This document shows, one piece after another, positions 37,026 to 46,453 of a DNA stretch of 64,000 nucleotides. The position numbers and the translations under genes are program-made. Under the pieces are notes generated by a model. That model was not told the origin of the DNA. It made no database searches and worked only from the letters and a program-made list of their open reading frames with translations. Source of the DNA: Rhizobium pisi (lineage in GTDB: Bacteria > Pseudomonadota > Alphaproteobacteria > Rhizobiales > Rhizobiaceae); NCBI RefSeq assembly GCF_003938655.1, contig NZ_RJJT01000014.1:62001-126000 (forward strand). The letters are read 5' to 3'. The first letter of the stretch is position 1, and every line of letters starts with the position of its first letter.

Positions 37026-38324
37026 TTAGTTTTCTCCGCGAACTCGCATCATCTGCCGGAAGGCGCGCCGCTTTAGTGCAGGTATTGCATTGATGGTGCG
37101 CATGACGCCACGCGTCGCAGCGAGTTGCACTCTGCCGACAATCGGCCGATGGGCCAGATCGCCGGCATCCATCTGCTTTTTCGATTCTTGGACTGCTTCG
37201 GTACTGTAGCGAAGCATCTCGACTTCGTACGCCTGTATGGCTTCGACGAGCGGCTTTCGACCCTGGTCCGCTGCGACCAGCATGCGTCCAAGGAGAGCGG
37301 CATCGCGAAGCGCCGTATTGGCACCCGCGCCTCGTCCAGGTGTCATCGTATGGACTGCGTCACCGAGCAGAGTGACATTCGAACTCGTCCAGGGCGTCAG
37401 CGGGACGGAGGTCCTCATCTTGACATCGTGGATCGTCGAGGGCGCCGTCATGCGGATGAGTGCGCGCAAGTGCGGGTGCCAGCCCCGGGTGATCTCCAAG
37501 CCAAGCTCTCGCAATTGTTCGCCGCTCAGGCCGGCCGGGTCCCGCGGGAAATTCTGCCGGGCGCCCCATAGGCCCCAGCCGATGCTGTCCTCGTCGAGTG
37601 CTTCGACGAAATCCGGCCAACGAGCGGCAAAACCCGGGTCGCTTCTCGTATCGGCGAACTCGAGCGAGTGAATGATTGCGCCGAAGCCCATCGGCGCCAT
37701 AATCAGCGACATGCCTTTGAACATTTTGTCCGACAGCAGAGCTTTCGTCTCGACCGTCATAGGAACTTTGCCCCCGAGCGACATGATCCCCGTGTCTTCC
37801 AGACGCGCTTCCGGCAGGCGTTGCTTGCGTACAGCCGAACGCGTGCCATCAGCTCCCACCAGGACATCACCTGTCGCGAAGCTTCCATCCTGAAAGCAAG
37901 CGGTGACCGATCCGTCGGCGAAGTTTGTGTAAGTTTCAAGCGTCTTCCCGAAGAAGACGTCGTCTTCAAGTCCTCTGAGCAGAACCCGCCTCAGCGTCTT
38001 TCGAATGACGTTCTTTTCACCATCGAGAGCGTTCGGGCTCGCATCATCGATGTCGAAACTCAGCACTTCGCCCAGCTGTTCGGTAAGCATGTTGAAATAG
38101 CGCGGCGACCTGGCGCAGGTGGCGACATAGAGATCGTAGAGTTCGCCGGGGATACAGGCTTTCAGCGCTCGGCTTCCCGCCGGGCTGATGCCGACGCGAT
38201 AACCACCGGTGTCGGCGTTCGGCGCGAGGTCGCGCTCATACACCGCTATGCAAACGCCAGCCTGCTTCAGCAGATGAGCGAGCGCCAAACCGCCAGTCCC
38301 GGCGCCGATAATCAAAACCTTCAT
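37026..38324 (-). CDS. FAD-dependent monooxygenase
   Basis: A 432-aa class A flavoprotein monooxygenase. IIGAGTGGLALAHLL is the ADP-binding motif, GDAVHTMTPGRGAGANTAL the second FAD motif, with VLVGADGTRSAVRKQ (DG motif) between. The fold includes phenolic hydroxylases and TetX-like antibiotic-modifying enzymes, so an aromatic or polyketide-like substrate is plausible but unproven. It starts five bases after the end of the PadR gene and is probably cotranscribed with it. Confidence 0.84.
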   Translation of the reverse strand: MKVLIIGAGTGGLALAHLLKQAGVCIAVYERDLAPNADTGGYRVGISPAGSRALKACIPGELYDLYVATCARSPRYFNMLTEQLGEVLSFDIDDASPNALDGEKNVIRKTLRRVLLRGLEDDVFFGKTLETYTNFADGSVTACFQDGSFATGDVLVGADGTRSAVRKQRLPEARLEDTGIMSLGGKVPMTVETKALLSDKMFKGMSLIMAPMGFGAIIHSLEFADTRSDPGFAARWPDFVEALDEDSIGWGLWGARQNFPRDPAGLSGEQLRELGLEITRGWHPHLRALIRMTAPSTIHDVKMRTSVPLTPWTSSNVTLLGDAVHTMTPGRGAGANTALRDAALLGRMLVAADQGRKPLVEAIQAYEVEMLRYSTEAVQESKKQMDAGDLAHRPIVGRVQLAATRGVMRTINAIPALKRRAFRQMMRVRGEN

Positions 38325-38329
38325 GGTCG

Positions 38330-38956
38330 TTAGTCCTGGTCAAATTTGGGATCGATGGAGAACTTCGCGGCAATCTGCTTCAGCCACTCTTCCGTCCAGG
38401 TGATGCGCTGGGCGCGCAGGTCCCCGACAACACTGTTGACCCAGGACAATTCGGCTGCGTGAAGCGCCCGGAGATATTCCATCTCCAGAAGGAAGAGCCT
38501 TGGAACGGCCTGCGCTTCCTGGAGGGCATTGTCGATGCGGCAAAGCTCCGACTCGATGGCTTTTGCTCTGAGCTCAAGCTGGCTCGCCACATCATCAGGC
38601 GTAAGCAGAGGAAGAAACGATATGGCTGCGGGGAATTCCGGATATTCCCGCGTTAAGGTCGACAATATCGCCCGCATCCAGTCCAGCGCGATGTCGCGGC
38701 CCTTCTCGGTTATCTCGTACACCGTGCGCTCTGGACGCTTGTCATCCCGGACTGTTTTCTGCGGAGTGATCAAACCCTCGCGTTCGAGCCGCTGGATTGT
38801 TTGATAAAGGCTCGCCCTCTGCGTGACATTGATCACTTCGTCCTTGCCGCGCTCCTTGATGAGGCGCTGCATGCGATAAGGATGCAGCGGCTCTTCCGTC
38901 AGCATTGCAAGGACAGCGAGCGCGATTGGAGATCGTTTGATTGATGTCATAGTCAT
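38330..38956 (-). CDS. PadR-family transcription regulator
   Basis: A 208-aa PadR protein. The N-terminal winged-helix domain (LAVLAMLTEEPLHPYRMQRL) with NVTQRASLYQTIQRLEREGL precedes a C-terminal dimerising helical domain. PadR members repress detoxification genes and are released by ligand. ATG at 38956 or 38950 is likely; the frame runs to 39070 but without a ribosome-binding site. An inverted repeat overlaps its promoter region. It lies directly upstream of a flavin monooxygenase gene, its likely target. Confidence 0.86.
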   Translation of the reverse strand: MTMTSIKRSPIALAVLAMLTEEPLHPYRMQRLIKERGKDEVINVTQRASLYQTIQRLEREGLITPQKTVRDDKRPERTVYEITEKGRDIALDWMRAILSTLTREYPEFPAAISFLPLLTPDDVASQLELRAKAIESELCRIDNALQEAQAVPRLFLLEMEYLRALHAAELSWVNSVVGDLRAQRITWTEEWLKQIAAKFSIDPKFDQD

Positions 38957-38962
38957 ATAATT

Positions 38963-38983
38963 ACTAGTTAGATTATAACTAGT
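38963..38983. promoter_or_regulatory. Candidate PadR operator
   Basis: ACTAGTTA (38963-38970) and TAACTAGT (38976-38983) form a perfect 8-bp inverted repeat with a five-base spacer, seven bases upstream of the PadR start. On the minus strand it contains TATAAT and overlaps a TTGACT box, so occupancy would block the PadR-monooxygenase promoter. Confidence 0.62.
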
Positions 38984-39111
38984 CAATATTGCAGTCCGAG
39001 ATCGCTGGTTCCGCTGGGAGGTACGGGCTGGATCGATGACAATGAATCCGCCGCCGGTGCGTCGGACCATTTCCCAAACGCAGGTTCCGCATTAAGGTAA
39101 TAGGACTCAAA

Positions 39112-39144
39112 ATTTCATACGACTGTCACGAAGCGGTTCTATCC
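39112..39144 (+). promoter_or_regulatory. Candidate PhoB box upstream of phnM
   Basis: Direct repeats at 11-bp spacing are ATTTCAT (39112-39118), CTGTCAC (39123-39129) and a weak third CGGTTCT (39134-39140). The PhoB half-site is CTGTCAT. A possible -10 (CTATCC at 39139-39144) follows at fitting distance. PhnM genes belong to the phosphate regulon elsewhere, which supports the site; one of the repeats is poor. Confidence 0.45.
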
Positions 39145-39186
39145 GCTGCGGCTTGTTAATCATCGGATACGGTCAGGAGAAAGCCC

Positions 39187-40356
39187 ATGTGGCTCAGCAA
39201 TTTCACCCTCGTTCTCCCGGACGAGGTGGTGAGGGAAGGTTCCGTGCGTGTTGAAGATGGCGCCATCGCCGAGATCAGGCCGGAGCCGGTCGCCGGTGCC
39301 GCCATCGATGGCGGTGGGCGGCTGCTGATGCCGGGATTCGTCGACCTGCATGGCGACATGATCGAGCGCGAGATCGCACCCCGACCGAATGCGCATATGC
39401 CGATCGATTTCGGTATTCACGAGCTCGACAAGAAGCTTGCTGCCGCCGGTGTCACGACGGCGTTCGCCGCCGTCTCCTTTGCGACCGAAAGCGTCTATGG
39501 CCACGTCCGCTCGCTGGAGACGACGTCAGCCGTGATCGAGGGCATCAACCGCCTGCGCGACAATCTGCTGATCGACCACCGCGTCCATGCCCGCTATGAA
39601 ATCACCAATGTCGGCGCCGCACCCGCGCTCGAGCGCCTGCTCAATGCCGACCAGATCGACATGGTCTCCCTGACCGACCACACGCCTGGCCAGGGCCAGT
39701 ACAACAACCTGCAGAGCTACATCCTCAGCATTTCCGAGCGCCGCGCCATCTCCGAGGAAATGGCGGCGGAGATCGTCGCCAAGCGCATCGCCATGCGCAA
39801 CAACCCCGAAATCGAGGCCAAGCTGAAGGAGATCGTCGCGTTGTCGCTGAAGCACGATCTGTCGCTTGCCTCGCATGACGACGACAGTGTCGAAAAAGTC
39901 GCCGAAATGCACGATCTCGGCGTCACCATCAGCGAGTTTCCGGTCACCGCACCCGCGGCGGAAGAGGCGCGCCGCCGCGGCCTCTGGACGCTGATGGGCG
40001 CGCCGAACGCGCTGCGTGGCCAGTCGATGTCGGGCAATCTGAGCGCGCTCGACGCGGCAAGGGCCGGACTGCTCAGCGTCATCGCCGCCGATTATCATCC
40101 GGCCGCCTTCGTGCCCGGCATCTTCAAGCTTGCTGACATGGTGGAGGGCGGTCTGCCGGTCGCCGTTGCCATGGCGACCGGCAATGCGGCCCGTTCCGCC
40201 GGCCTCCTGGACCGCGGCGAGATCGCCATCGGCCAGCGAGCTGACCTGGTGGCGGTCGAACCCGGCGATGTCCACCGGATCCGCGCCACCTTCCGCGCCG
40301 GGCGCTTCGTCTATAGCGACGGCACGCTGCATCCGCTGCGGGCGCTGGCGGCCTAA
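39187..40356 (+). CDS. phnM: PhnM-like phosphonate-metabolism hydrolase
   Basis: A 389-aa amidohydrolase-fold PhnM. In the C-P lyase pathway PhnM releases pyrophosphate from ribose 1-methylphosphonate 5-triphosphate. Metal-site motifs are FVDLHGDMIEREIAPRPN, LTDHTPGQGQY and SHDDDS, and the C-terminus ends in the YSDGTLHPLRAL pattern. The ATG follows AGGAG at good spacing. No other phn gene is in the window. A candidate PhoB box lies before it, and its end overlaps purN on the other strand by four bases. Confidence 0.87.
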   Translation: MWLSNFTLVLPDEVVREGSVRVEDGAIAEIRPEPVAGAAIDGGGRLLMPGFVDLHGDMIEREIAPRPNAHMPIDFGIHELDKKLAAAGVTTAFAAVSFATESVYGHVRSLETTSAVIEGINRLRDNLLIDHRVHARYEITNVGAAPALERLLNADQIDMVSLTDHTPGQGQYNNLQSYILSISERRAISEEMAAEIVAKRIAMRNNPEIEAKLKEIVALSLKHDLSLASHDDDSVEKVAEMHDLGVTISEFPVTAPAAEEARRRGLWTLMGAPNALRGQSMSGNLSALDAARAGLLSVIAADYHPAAFVPGIFKLADMVEGGLPVAVAMATGNAARSAGLLDRGEIAIGQRADLVAVEPGDVHRIRATFRAGRFVYSDGTLHPLRALAA

Positions 40357-41024
40357 GCGCGGTCGCCGATCAGCGAAATCAGTTGGGCCTTGGGCGCAAC
40401 GGTTGAAGCCTCGGCGCCGACGGCCTTGCCGCTTTCCATCGCCACCCGACCTTCGGCAAAGAGCCGCAGCGCTTGCGGATAGATCTGGTGCTCGACGGTG
40501 AGCACGCGGGCAGCCAGGCTATCGGCTGTGTCGCCGGAAAGAATTGGTACAGCCGCCTGGCCGATCGTCGGCCCCTCATCCATGCCTTCGGTGACGAAAT
40601 GCACCGTGCAGCCGGCGATCCGCATGCCGGCGTCGATGGCGCGCTGATGGGTGCGCAGGCCCGGAAACAGCGGCAGCAGGGAAGGGTGGATGTTGAGCAT
40701 CCGGCCTTCGTAACGCTGGATGAAGGTTGCTGTCAGCAGCCGCATGTAGCCCGCGAGGCAAAGGATGTCAGGGGAAAGCGTGTCGAGCGCCGAAAAGATC
40801 GCCGCCTCATGCGCTTCCTTGCTGGCATAGTCCTTGCGCGGGAAGGCGAAGGTGGCGATGCCTTCGGCATTAGCCTTGGCAAGTCCGCCTGCATCGGCCT
40901 TGTCGGAAATCACGCCGACGATCTCGGCCGGATAATCGGCTGCCTTCGCCGCCGCAACCAGCGCCATCATGTTGGAGCCGCCACCCGAAATGAAGACGAC
41001 GACGCGTTTGCGCGGCGTGCTCAT
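40353..41024 (-). CDS. purN: Phosphoribosylglycinamide formyltransferase
   Basis: PurN (223 aa) formylates GAR with 10-formyltetrahydrofolate in purine synthesis. Motifs are [10 protein letters not shown] near the start, the catalytic [12 protein letters not shown] and [15 protein letters not shown]. The start overlaps the purM stop by four bases, so the pair is translationally coupled. The length is normal. Confidence 0.95.
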   Translation of the reverse strand: MSTPRKRVVVFISGGGSNMMALVAAAKAADYPAEIVGVISDKADAGGLAKANAEGIATFAFPRKDYASKEAHEAAIFSALDTLSPDILCLAGYMRLLTATFIQRYEGRMLNIHPSLLPLFPGLRTHQRAIDAGMRIAGCTVHFVTEGMDEGPTIGQAAVPILSGDTADSLAARVLTVEHQIYPQALRLFAEGRVAMESGKAVGAEASTVAPKAQLISLIGDRA

Positions 41025-42094
41025 ATGGCAAGCGTACCCTTGTAAACCGTGCCGGCAGCGCCTTCGTCGCGGGCAATCATGCGGCCGAGCGCGACGACCG
41101 TCTCGCCCTCGGCTTCGAGAGCCGTCGATACCGCGGCGACATTCTCTTCAGCGACGACGACGATCATGCCGATGCCGCAGTTGAAGGTGCGCAGCATTTC
41201 CTTGGCTTCAACACCGCCCGTCTTGGCGAGCCACGAGAAGACCGGCGGCACTTTGACGGCCGCAAGATCGATCTCCGCAGCCAGATGCTTCGGCAGCACG
41301 CGCGGAATATTCTCCGGGAAGCCGCCGCCGGTGATATGGGCAAGTGCCTTTAGCGCTCCCGTCTCGCGGATCGCCTTCAGGAGCGGCTTCACATAGATGC
41401 GGGTCGGCTCCAGCAGCGCTTCGCCGAGCCTCTTGCCTTCGGCAAATGGCGCCGGCGCATCCCAGCCGAGGCCGGAGAGCGAAACGATCTTGCGCACCAG
41501 CGAGAATCCGTTGGAATGGACGCCGGAGGAGGCGAGGCCGAGGATCACGTCACCCTCGGCGATGTCGCCTGATGGCAGGAGCTTGCCGCGTTCGGCAGCG
41601 CCCACGGCAAAACCGGCCAGATCATAATCGCCGGAAGAATACATGCCCGGCATTTCGGCCGTTTCGCCGCCGATCAGCGCACAGCCCGCCTCGCGGCAGC
41701 CGGCGGCGATGCCGCCGACGATTGCCGCACCCTGGTCGGGATCGAGCTTGCCGGTCGCGAAATAATCGAGAAAGAACAGCGGCTCGGCGCCCTGCACGAC
41801 GAGATCGTTGACACACATGGCGACGAGGTCGATGCCGACGGTGTCGTGGTAGTCCGCGTCGATCGCAATCTTCAGCTTGGTGCCGACGCCGTCATTGGCG
41901 GCAACCAGAACCGGATCGGTAAAGCCCGCGGCCTTGAGGTCGAAGAGCCCTCCGAAGCCGCCGATCTCGCCATCGGCGCCAGGGCGGCGCGTCGAGCGCA
42001 CCGCCGGCTTGATCTTCTCGACGAGGAGGTTGCCGGCATCGATGTCGACGCCCGCATCGCTGTAGGTCAGGCCGTTTTTCCCAGACTGGCTCAT
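41021..42094 (-). CDS. purM: Phosphoribosylformylglycinamidine cyclo-ligase
   Basis: PurM (357 aa) closes the imidazole ring of AIR from FGAM. The N-terminus [14 protein letters not shown] and the family elements [19 protein letters not shown] and [16 protein letters not shown] are all present. It heads the purM-purN pair, facing perM across 246 bp. Confidence 0.96.
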   Translation of the reverse strand: MSQSGKNGLTYSDAGVDIDAGNLLVEKIKPAVRSTRRPGADGEIGGFGGLFDLKAAGFTDPVLVAANDGVGTKLKIAIDADYHDTVGIDLVAMCVNDLVVQGAEPLFFLDYFATGKLDPDQGAAIVGGIAAGCREAGCALIGGETAEMPGMYSSGDYDLAGFAVGAAERGKLLPSGDIAEGDVILGLASSGVHSNGFSLVRKIVSLSGLGWDAPAPFAEGKRLGEALLEPTRIYVKPLLKAIRETGALKALAHITGGGFPENIPRVLPKHLAAEIDLAAVKVPPVFSWLAKTGGVEAKEMLRTFNCGIGMIVVVAEENVAAVSTALEAEGETVVALGRMIARDEGAAGTVYKGTLAI

Positions 42095-42248
42095 GCTGGT
42101 CTCCGATGGCTATTTTCGTGCGGCTAACATGCCGCGTCATCTGCCGGTCGCAATTGCATGACAGGGGCGTTTATGCAAGCGCTGCATGGGAAAAGCCCCC
42201 AATTTCCCGCGTCTTCCCGTAGCCTTTTCGGGATTTGGCGCAACAGGG

Positions 42249-42277
42249 TTGACCATCTTTGCGCCTGCATCCTATGT
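42249..42277 (+). promoter_or_regulatory. Candidate promoter for perM-hdaA
   Basis: TTGACC (42249-42254), a 17-bp spacer and CTATGT (42272-42277) match the rhizobial CTTGAC-N17-CTATAT pattern. The perM ATG follows about 63 bp later, after GGGGAAG. Confidence 0.55.
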
Positions 42278-42340
42278 GCTGAATGGCCGCGTCGGATCGG
42301 ATGCGGCATTCAGCGGCGGCGAGCGATCAGCGGGGAAGCG

Positions 42341-43465
42341 ATGCCACAGCATGTCAGCGGCAACAGTCTCAAGCGCCAGATCTTCTTCTGGCTGGCCGTG
42401 CTCGTCTTTTTCATCGCCTTTCTTTATGTCTTCAGTTCGATACTTTTGCCTTTCATCGCCGGCATGGCGATCGCCTATTTCCTGGATCCGGTGGCCGATC
42501 GGCTGGAGCGCCTTGGCCTCAGCCGCATGATGGCGACGGTCGGCATCCTCATTGCCTTCGTTATCGTCTTCGCCTTGGCGCTGATGATCCTCATTCCGGT
42601 GCTCGTCAGCCAGTTCAACGATTTCGCCCAGCGTCTGCCGGGTTATATCAGTCAATTGCAGCAGTTCATCACCCAGTCGCAGAATTCGCTGCTGCCGGAC
42701 TGGATCAAGAACCAGATGGGTACGATCAAGGACAATCTCTCCGGTATCCTGTCGGAGGGCATGGGCTTCTTGACCGGCCTCTTCGCGCAGATATGGAATT
42801 CCGGCAAGGCGATCGTCGACGTCATCTCGCTGCTCGTCGTCACCCCCGTTGTTGCCTTCTATATCCTGCTCGACTGGGACCGTATGGTCGCCAAGGTGGA
42901 TGCCTGGATTCCGCGTGACTATATCAATGAGGTTCGCCAGATTGCCAAGGAGATCGATCAGGCGATCGCCGGCTTCATTCGCGGCCAGGGTTCCCTCTGT
43001 CTCATCCTCGGCATCTATTATGCCGTCGGCCTTTCCCTCGTCGGGCTGAATTTCGGTCTGCTGATCGGCCTTTTCGCCGGAATGATCAGCTTTATCCCCT
43101 ATGTCGGCTCCATGGTCGGCCTCGTTCTTGCCGTCGGCGTGGCGCTGGTGCAGTTCTGGCCGGATTATCCCTGGATCGGCCTCGTGCTCGCCGTCTTCTT
43201 CTCCGGCCAGTTCCTGGAAGGCAATGTTCTGCAGCCGAAGCTTGTCGGCGAAAGCGTCGGCCTGCATCCGGTCTGGCTGATGTTTGCGCTGTTTGCCTTC
43301 GGCGCACTCTTCGGTTTCGTCGGTCTTCTGGTCGCCGTGCCGGCCGCTGCCGCCGTCGGCGTTCTTGTCCGTTTTGCGCTTTCGCGCTACCTTCAGAGCG
43401 ATCTTTATTTTGGCGGGTCGCCGAGCGCCCGCGCCCGGAAGACGAAATCAGTTCCCAATGAATGA
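42341..43465 (+). CDS. PerM / AI-2E-family membrane protein
   Basis: A 374-aa AI-2E-transporter-superfamily protein with about eight membrane helices. It starts MPQHVSGNSLKRQIFFWLAV, and has the paired helices FIAGMAIAYFLDPVADRL and the loop region GFIRGQGSLCLILGIYY typical of PerM. The actual substrate is unknown; some homologues export autoinducer-2 or ions. ATG at 42341 has GGGGAAG upstream. The longer frame from 42158 lies over the promoter. It overlaps hdaA by eight bases. Confidence 0.86.
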   Translation: MPQHVSGNSLKRQIFFWLAVLVFFIAFLYVFSSILLPFIAGMAIAYFLDPVADRLERLGLSRMMATVGILIAFVIVFALALMILIPVLVSQFNDFAQRLPGYISQLQQFITQSQNSLLPDWIKNQMGTIKDNLSGILSEGMGFLTGLFAQIWNSGKAIVDVISLLVVTPVVAFYILLDWDRMVAKVDAWIPRDYINEVRQIAKEIDQAIAGFIRGQGSLCLILGIYYAVGLSLVGLNFGLLIGLFAGMISFIPYVGSMVGLVLAVGVALVQFWPDYPWIGLVLAVFFSGQFLEGNVLQPKLVGESVGLHPVWLMFALFAFGALFGFVGLLVAVPAAAAVGVLVRFALSRYLQSDLYFGGSPSARARKTKSVPNE

Positions 43466-44171
43466 CGTGAAGAATGCTGATCCGAAGCGCAAGGCCGGAG
43501 AGCAGCTGCCACTGGTCTTTTCGCACGATGCCGCAAGCGGCCGCGACGATCTCCTGATTTCGGAGCGTCTTGCTGCCGCCGTTTCGATTGTCGACGCCTG
43601 GCCGGAATGGCCGTCGCCGGTCGTCGTGCTCGCCGGTCCCGTCGGCTCGGGAAAATCCCATCTCGCCCGCATCTGGAGCGAATTGAGCGGTGCCGTCAGC
43701 ATCCATCCGGAGCTTGGCTCGGACGCCGCGGTTGCCGCCGCCGCCGGGCCGGTGCTGTTCGAGGACGCCGACCGCCTCGGCTTCGATGACAATGCGCTCT
43801 TCCATGTCATCAATAGCGTGCGCGAAAACGGCACCAGCCTGCTGATAACAAGCCGTCTCTGGCCGATGTCGTGGCCGGTTCTGCTGCCCGATCTGCGTTC
43901 GCGCCTCAAGGCCGCCACCGTCGTCGAGATCGGCGAGCCCGACGAGGCGCTGTTGTCGCAGGTGATCGTCAAGCTCTTTGCCGACCGGCAGCTTTATATA
44001 GATGACAAACTCGTGCTCTATATCGTTAACCGCATGGAGCGGTCGCTGAACGCGGCCCAGACGATCGTCGAAAGGCTTGACCGGCTGGCCCTATCCAGGG
44101 GCACGAAAATCACCCGGTCACTTGCCGCCGAAGTATTGAATGAATTGGGAAATTCGGAACCGTCTGATTGA
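43458..44171 (+). CDS. hdaA: DnaA-related replication regulator HdaA
   Basis: A 237-aa Hda-type AAA+ protein. The P-loop GPVGSGKSHLARIW, Walker B VLFEDADRLGF and sensor LLITSRLWP are visible, and it lacks DnaA's C-terminal DNA-binding domain. With the sliding clamp Hda stimulates ATP hydrolysis by DnaA, preventing over-initiation. A QLPLVF motif near residue 17 resembles the clamp-binding site. It overlaps perM by eight bases, an arrangement that recurs in Alphaproteobacteria. ATG at 43458 is chosen. Confidence 0.88.
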   Translation: MNDVKNADPKRKAGEQLPLVFSHDAASGRDDLLISERLAAAVSIVDAWPEWPSPVVVLAGPVGSGKSHLARIWSELSGAVSIHPELGSDAAVAAAAGPVLFEDADRLGFDDNALFHVINSVRENGTSLLITSRLWPMSWPVLLPDLRSRLKAATVVEIGEPDEALLSQVIVKLFADRQLYIDDKLVLYIVNRMERSLNAAQTIVERLDRLALSRGTKITRSLAAEVLNELGNSEPSD

Positions 44172-44203
44172 CTGTCACAGTTCCGTCGTGAAACTGATAT
44201 AAT
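44172..44203 (+). promoter_or_regulatory. Candidate PhoB box and -10 for ppk
   Basis: CTGTCAC (44172-44178), CCGTCGT (44183-44189) and CTGATAT (44194-44200) lie at exact 11-bp intervals. The first two resemble the PhoB half-site CTGTCAT. TATAAT (44198-44203) is a perfect -10 eight bases beyond the box, with the box in the usual -35 place. The ppk start is 33 bp downstream. Confidence 0.6.
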
Positions 44204-44236
44204 TGCCGTCGCGATTGAAAACGGGGTAAGCGGACC

Positions 44237-46441
44237 ATGGACAGCGCAGTCGCAGAAAATCAGGAAGCCTTCCCGCGAACCAATGACAACGTCCCTCCGC
44301 TGGAAGAATTGCTGACGAGCCCGGAGCGCTTCATCAATCGGGAATTCTCCTGGCTGCAGTTCAACCGCCGCGTTCTGGAAGAGACTTTGAATACCGAGCA
44401 CCCGCTGCTCGAGCGCGTCCGCTTCCTGTCGATCTCGGCCGCCAACCTCGACGAGTTCTTCATGGTGCGCGTCGCCGGCCTCGAGGGCCAGGTGCGCCAG
44501 AACATCGCCATCCGCAGCCCCGACGGCAAGACGCCGGCAGAACAGCTCGACTCGATCCTGCAGGAGATCGACCATCTGCAGATGGAGCAGCAGGCCTCGC
44601 TTGCCGTACTGCAGCAGTATCTCGCCAAGGAAGACATCCTGATCGTGCGCCCCGGCGCGCTCAGCGATGCTGACCGCCAGTGGCTGGCCGCCGAATTCGA
44701 ACAGGCGATCTTCCCCGTGCTGACGCCGCTGTCGATCGATCCGGCCCATCCGTTCCCCTTCATTCCGAATCTTGGTTTCTCGATCGGCCTGCAGCTCGTC
44801 AGCAAGAGCGGCCGCGAGCCGATGACGGCGCTGCTGCGCCTGCCGCCGGCGCTCGACCGCTTCGTCCGCCTGCCGGATGAGGGGACCACCATCCGCTACA
44901 TCACGCTGGAAGATGTCGCCAACATCTTCATCCACCGGCTCTACCCGGGCTACGAGGTACAGGGCTCCGGTACCTTCCGCGTCATTCGCGACAGCGATAT
45001 CGAAGTCGAGGAAGAGGCCGAGGATCTGGTCCGCTTCTTCGAAACGGCGTTGAAGCGCCGCCGCCGCGGCAAGGTCATCCGCATCGAGACCGACTCGGAA
45101 ATGCCGGCCTCGCTGCGCCAGTTCGTCGTCCAGGCGCTCAGCATTCCCGACAACCGCGTGGCCGTTCTGCCGGGCCTTCTCGCGCTGAACACGCTTTCCG
45201 AGATCACCAAGGCCCCGCGCGACGATCTCAGGTTTCTCCCTTACAATGCGCGATTTCCCGAGCGCGTCCGCGAGCATGCTGGCGACTGCTTCGCCGCAAT
45301 CCGCGAAAAGGACATGGTCGTCCATCACCCCTACGAATCCTTCGATGTGGTGGTCCAGTTTCTTCTCCAGGCTGCGCGCGATCCTGATGTGCTGGCGATA
45401 AAGCAGACGCTCTACCGCACCTCCAATGACAGCCCGATCGTCCGCGCGCTGATCGATGCCGCCGAAGCCGGCAAGTCGGTAACGGCACTGGTCGAGCTCA
45501 AGGCCCGCTTCGACGAAGAGGCGAACATCCGCTGGGCGCGCGATCTCGAGCGCGCCGGCGTGCAGGTCGTCTTCGGCTTCATCGAGCTCAAGACCCACGC
45601 CAAGATGTCGATGGTCGTCCGCCGCGAGGAAGGCAAGCTCAGGACCTATTGCCACCTCGGGACGGGCAACTACCACCCGATCACCGCGAAGATCTATACG
45701 GATCTGTCCTACTTCACCTGCAATCCCGTCATCGCCCACGACATGGCGAATATCTTCAACTTCATCACCGGCTACGGCGAGCCGGAACAGGGCATGCAGC
45801 TTGCAATCTCGCCCTATACGATGCGGCCGCGCATCCTGCGCCACATCGAGGAAGAGATTCAGCATGCCAGGAACGGCGCCCCGGCTGCCATCTGGATGAA
45901 GATGAATTCGCTCGTTGACCCCGACATCATCGACGCGCTTTATCGCGCCAGCCATGCCGGCGTCGAGATCGATCTCGTCGTGCGCGGCATCTGCTGCCTG
46001 CGTCCGCAGGTGCCCGGTCTTTCGGAGAAGATCCGCGTCAAGTCGATCGTCGGCCGTTTCCTCGAGCACAGCCGCATCTTCTGCTTCGGCAACGGCCACG
46101 GCCTGCCGTCCGACAAGGCGCTGGTTTACATCGGTTCGGCCGATATGATGCCGAGAAACCTCGATCGCCGCGTCGAAACCATGGTTCCGCTGACGAATCC
46201 GACCGTTCACGAGCAGGTTTTGTCACAGATTATGCTCGGCAACGTGATTGACAATCAGCAAAGCTACGAGATATTGCCCGACGGTACGTCGCGACGCATG
46301 GAAGTGCGCAGGGGCGAGGAACCGTTCAATGCGCAGCAGTATTTCATGACGAATCCGAGCCTGTCAGGCCGCGGTGAAGCATTGAAGTCCAGTGCGCCGA
46401 AGCTGATCGCCGGCCTGCTCGAAGGCCGCAACAACAAGTAA
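44237..46441 (+). CDS. ppk: Polyphosphate kinase 1
   Basis: Ppk1 (734 aa) polymerises ATP gamma-phosphates into polyphosphate. The N-terminal [18 protein letters not shown] is the family signature. The autophosphorylated histidine is in [10 protein letters not shown], and the second conserved His region lies in [11 protein letters not shown]. Length is normal. It follows a possible PhoB box and precedes ppx by 12 bp, so synthesis and degradation of polyphosphate are in one operon. Confidence 0.96.
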   Translation: MDSAVAENQEAFPRTNDNVPPLEELLTSPERFINREFSWLQFNRRVLEETLNTEHPLLERVRFLSISAANLDEFFMVRVAGLEGQVRQNIAIRSPDGKTPAEQLDSILQEIDHLQMEQQASLAVLQQYLAKEDILIVRPGALSDADRQWLAAEFEQAIFPVLTPLSIDPAHPFPFIPNLGFSIGLQLVSKSGREPMTALLRLPPALDRFVRLPDEGTTIRYITLEDVANIFIHRLYPGYEVQGSGTFRVIRDSDIEVEEEAEDLVRFFETALKRRRRGKVIRIETDSEMPASLRQFVVQALSIPDNRVAVLPGLLALNTLSEITKAPRDDLRFLPYNARFPERVREHAGDCFAAIREKDMVVHHPYESFDVVVQFLLQAARDPDVLAIKQTLYRTSNDSPIVRALIDAAEAGKSVTALVELKARFDEEANIRWARDLERAGVQVVFGFIELKTHAKMSMVVRREEGKLRTYCHLGTGNYHPITAKIYTDLSYFTCNPVIAHDMANIFNFITGYGEPEQGMQLAISPYTMRPRILRHIEEEIQHARNGAPAAIWMKMNSLVDPDIIDALYRASHAGVEIDLVVRGICCLRPQVPGLSEKIRVKSIVGRFLEHSRIFCFGNGHGLPSDKALVYIGSADMMPRNLDRRVETMVPLTNPTVHEQVLSQIMLGNVIDNQQSYEILPDGTSRRMEVRRGEEPFNAQQYFMTNPSLSGRGEALKSSAPKLIAGLLEGRNNK

Positions 46442-46453
46442 AACTGGACCTAA

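Noticed and set aside
42130-42165. Possible PhoB box on the minus strand before purM
   Set aside because: One half-site is CTGTCAT but the repeats 11 bp away on either side match at four positions or fewer, and purM is not known as a phosphate-regulated gene.
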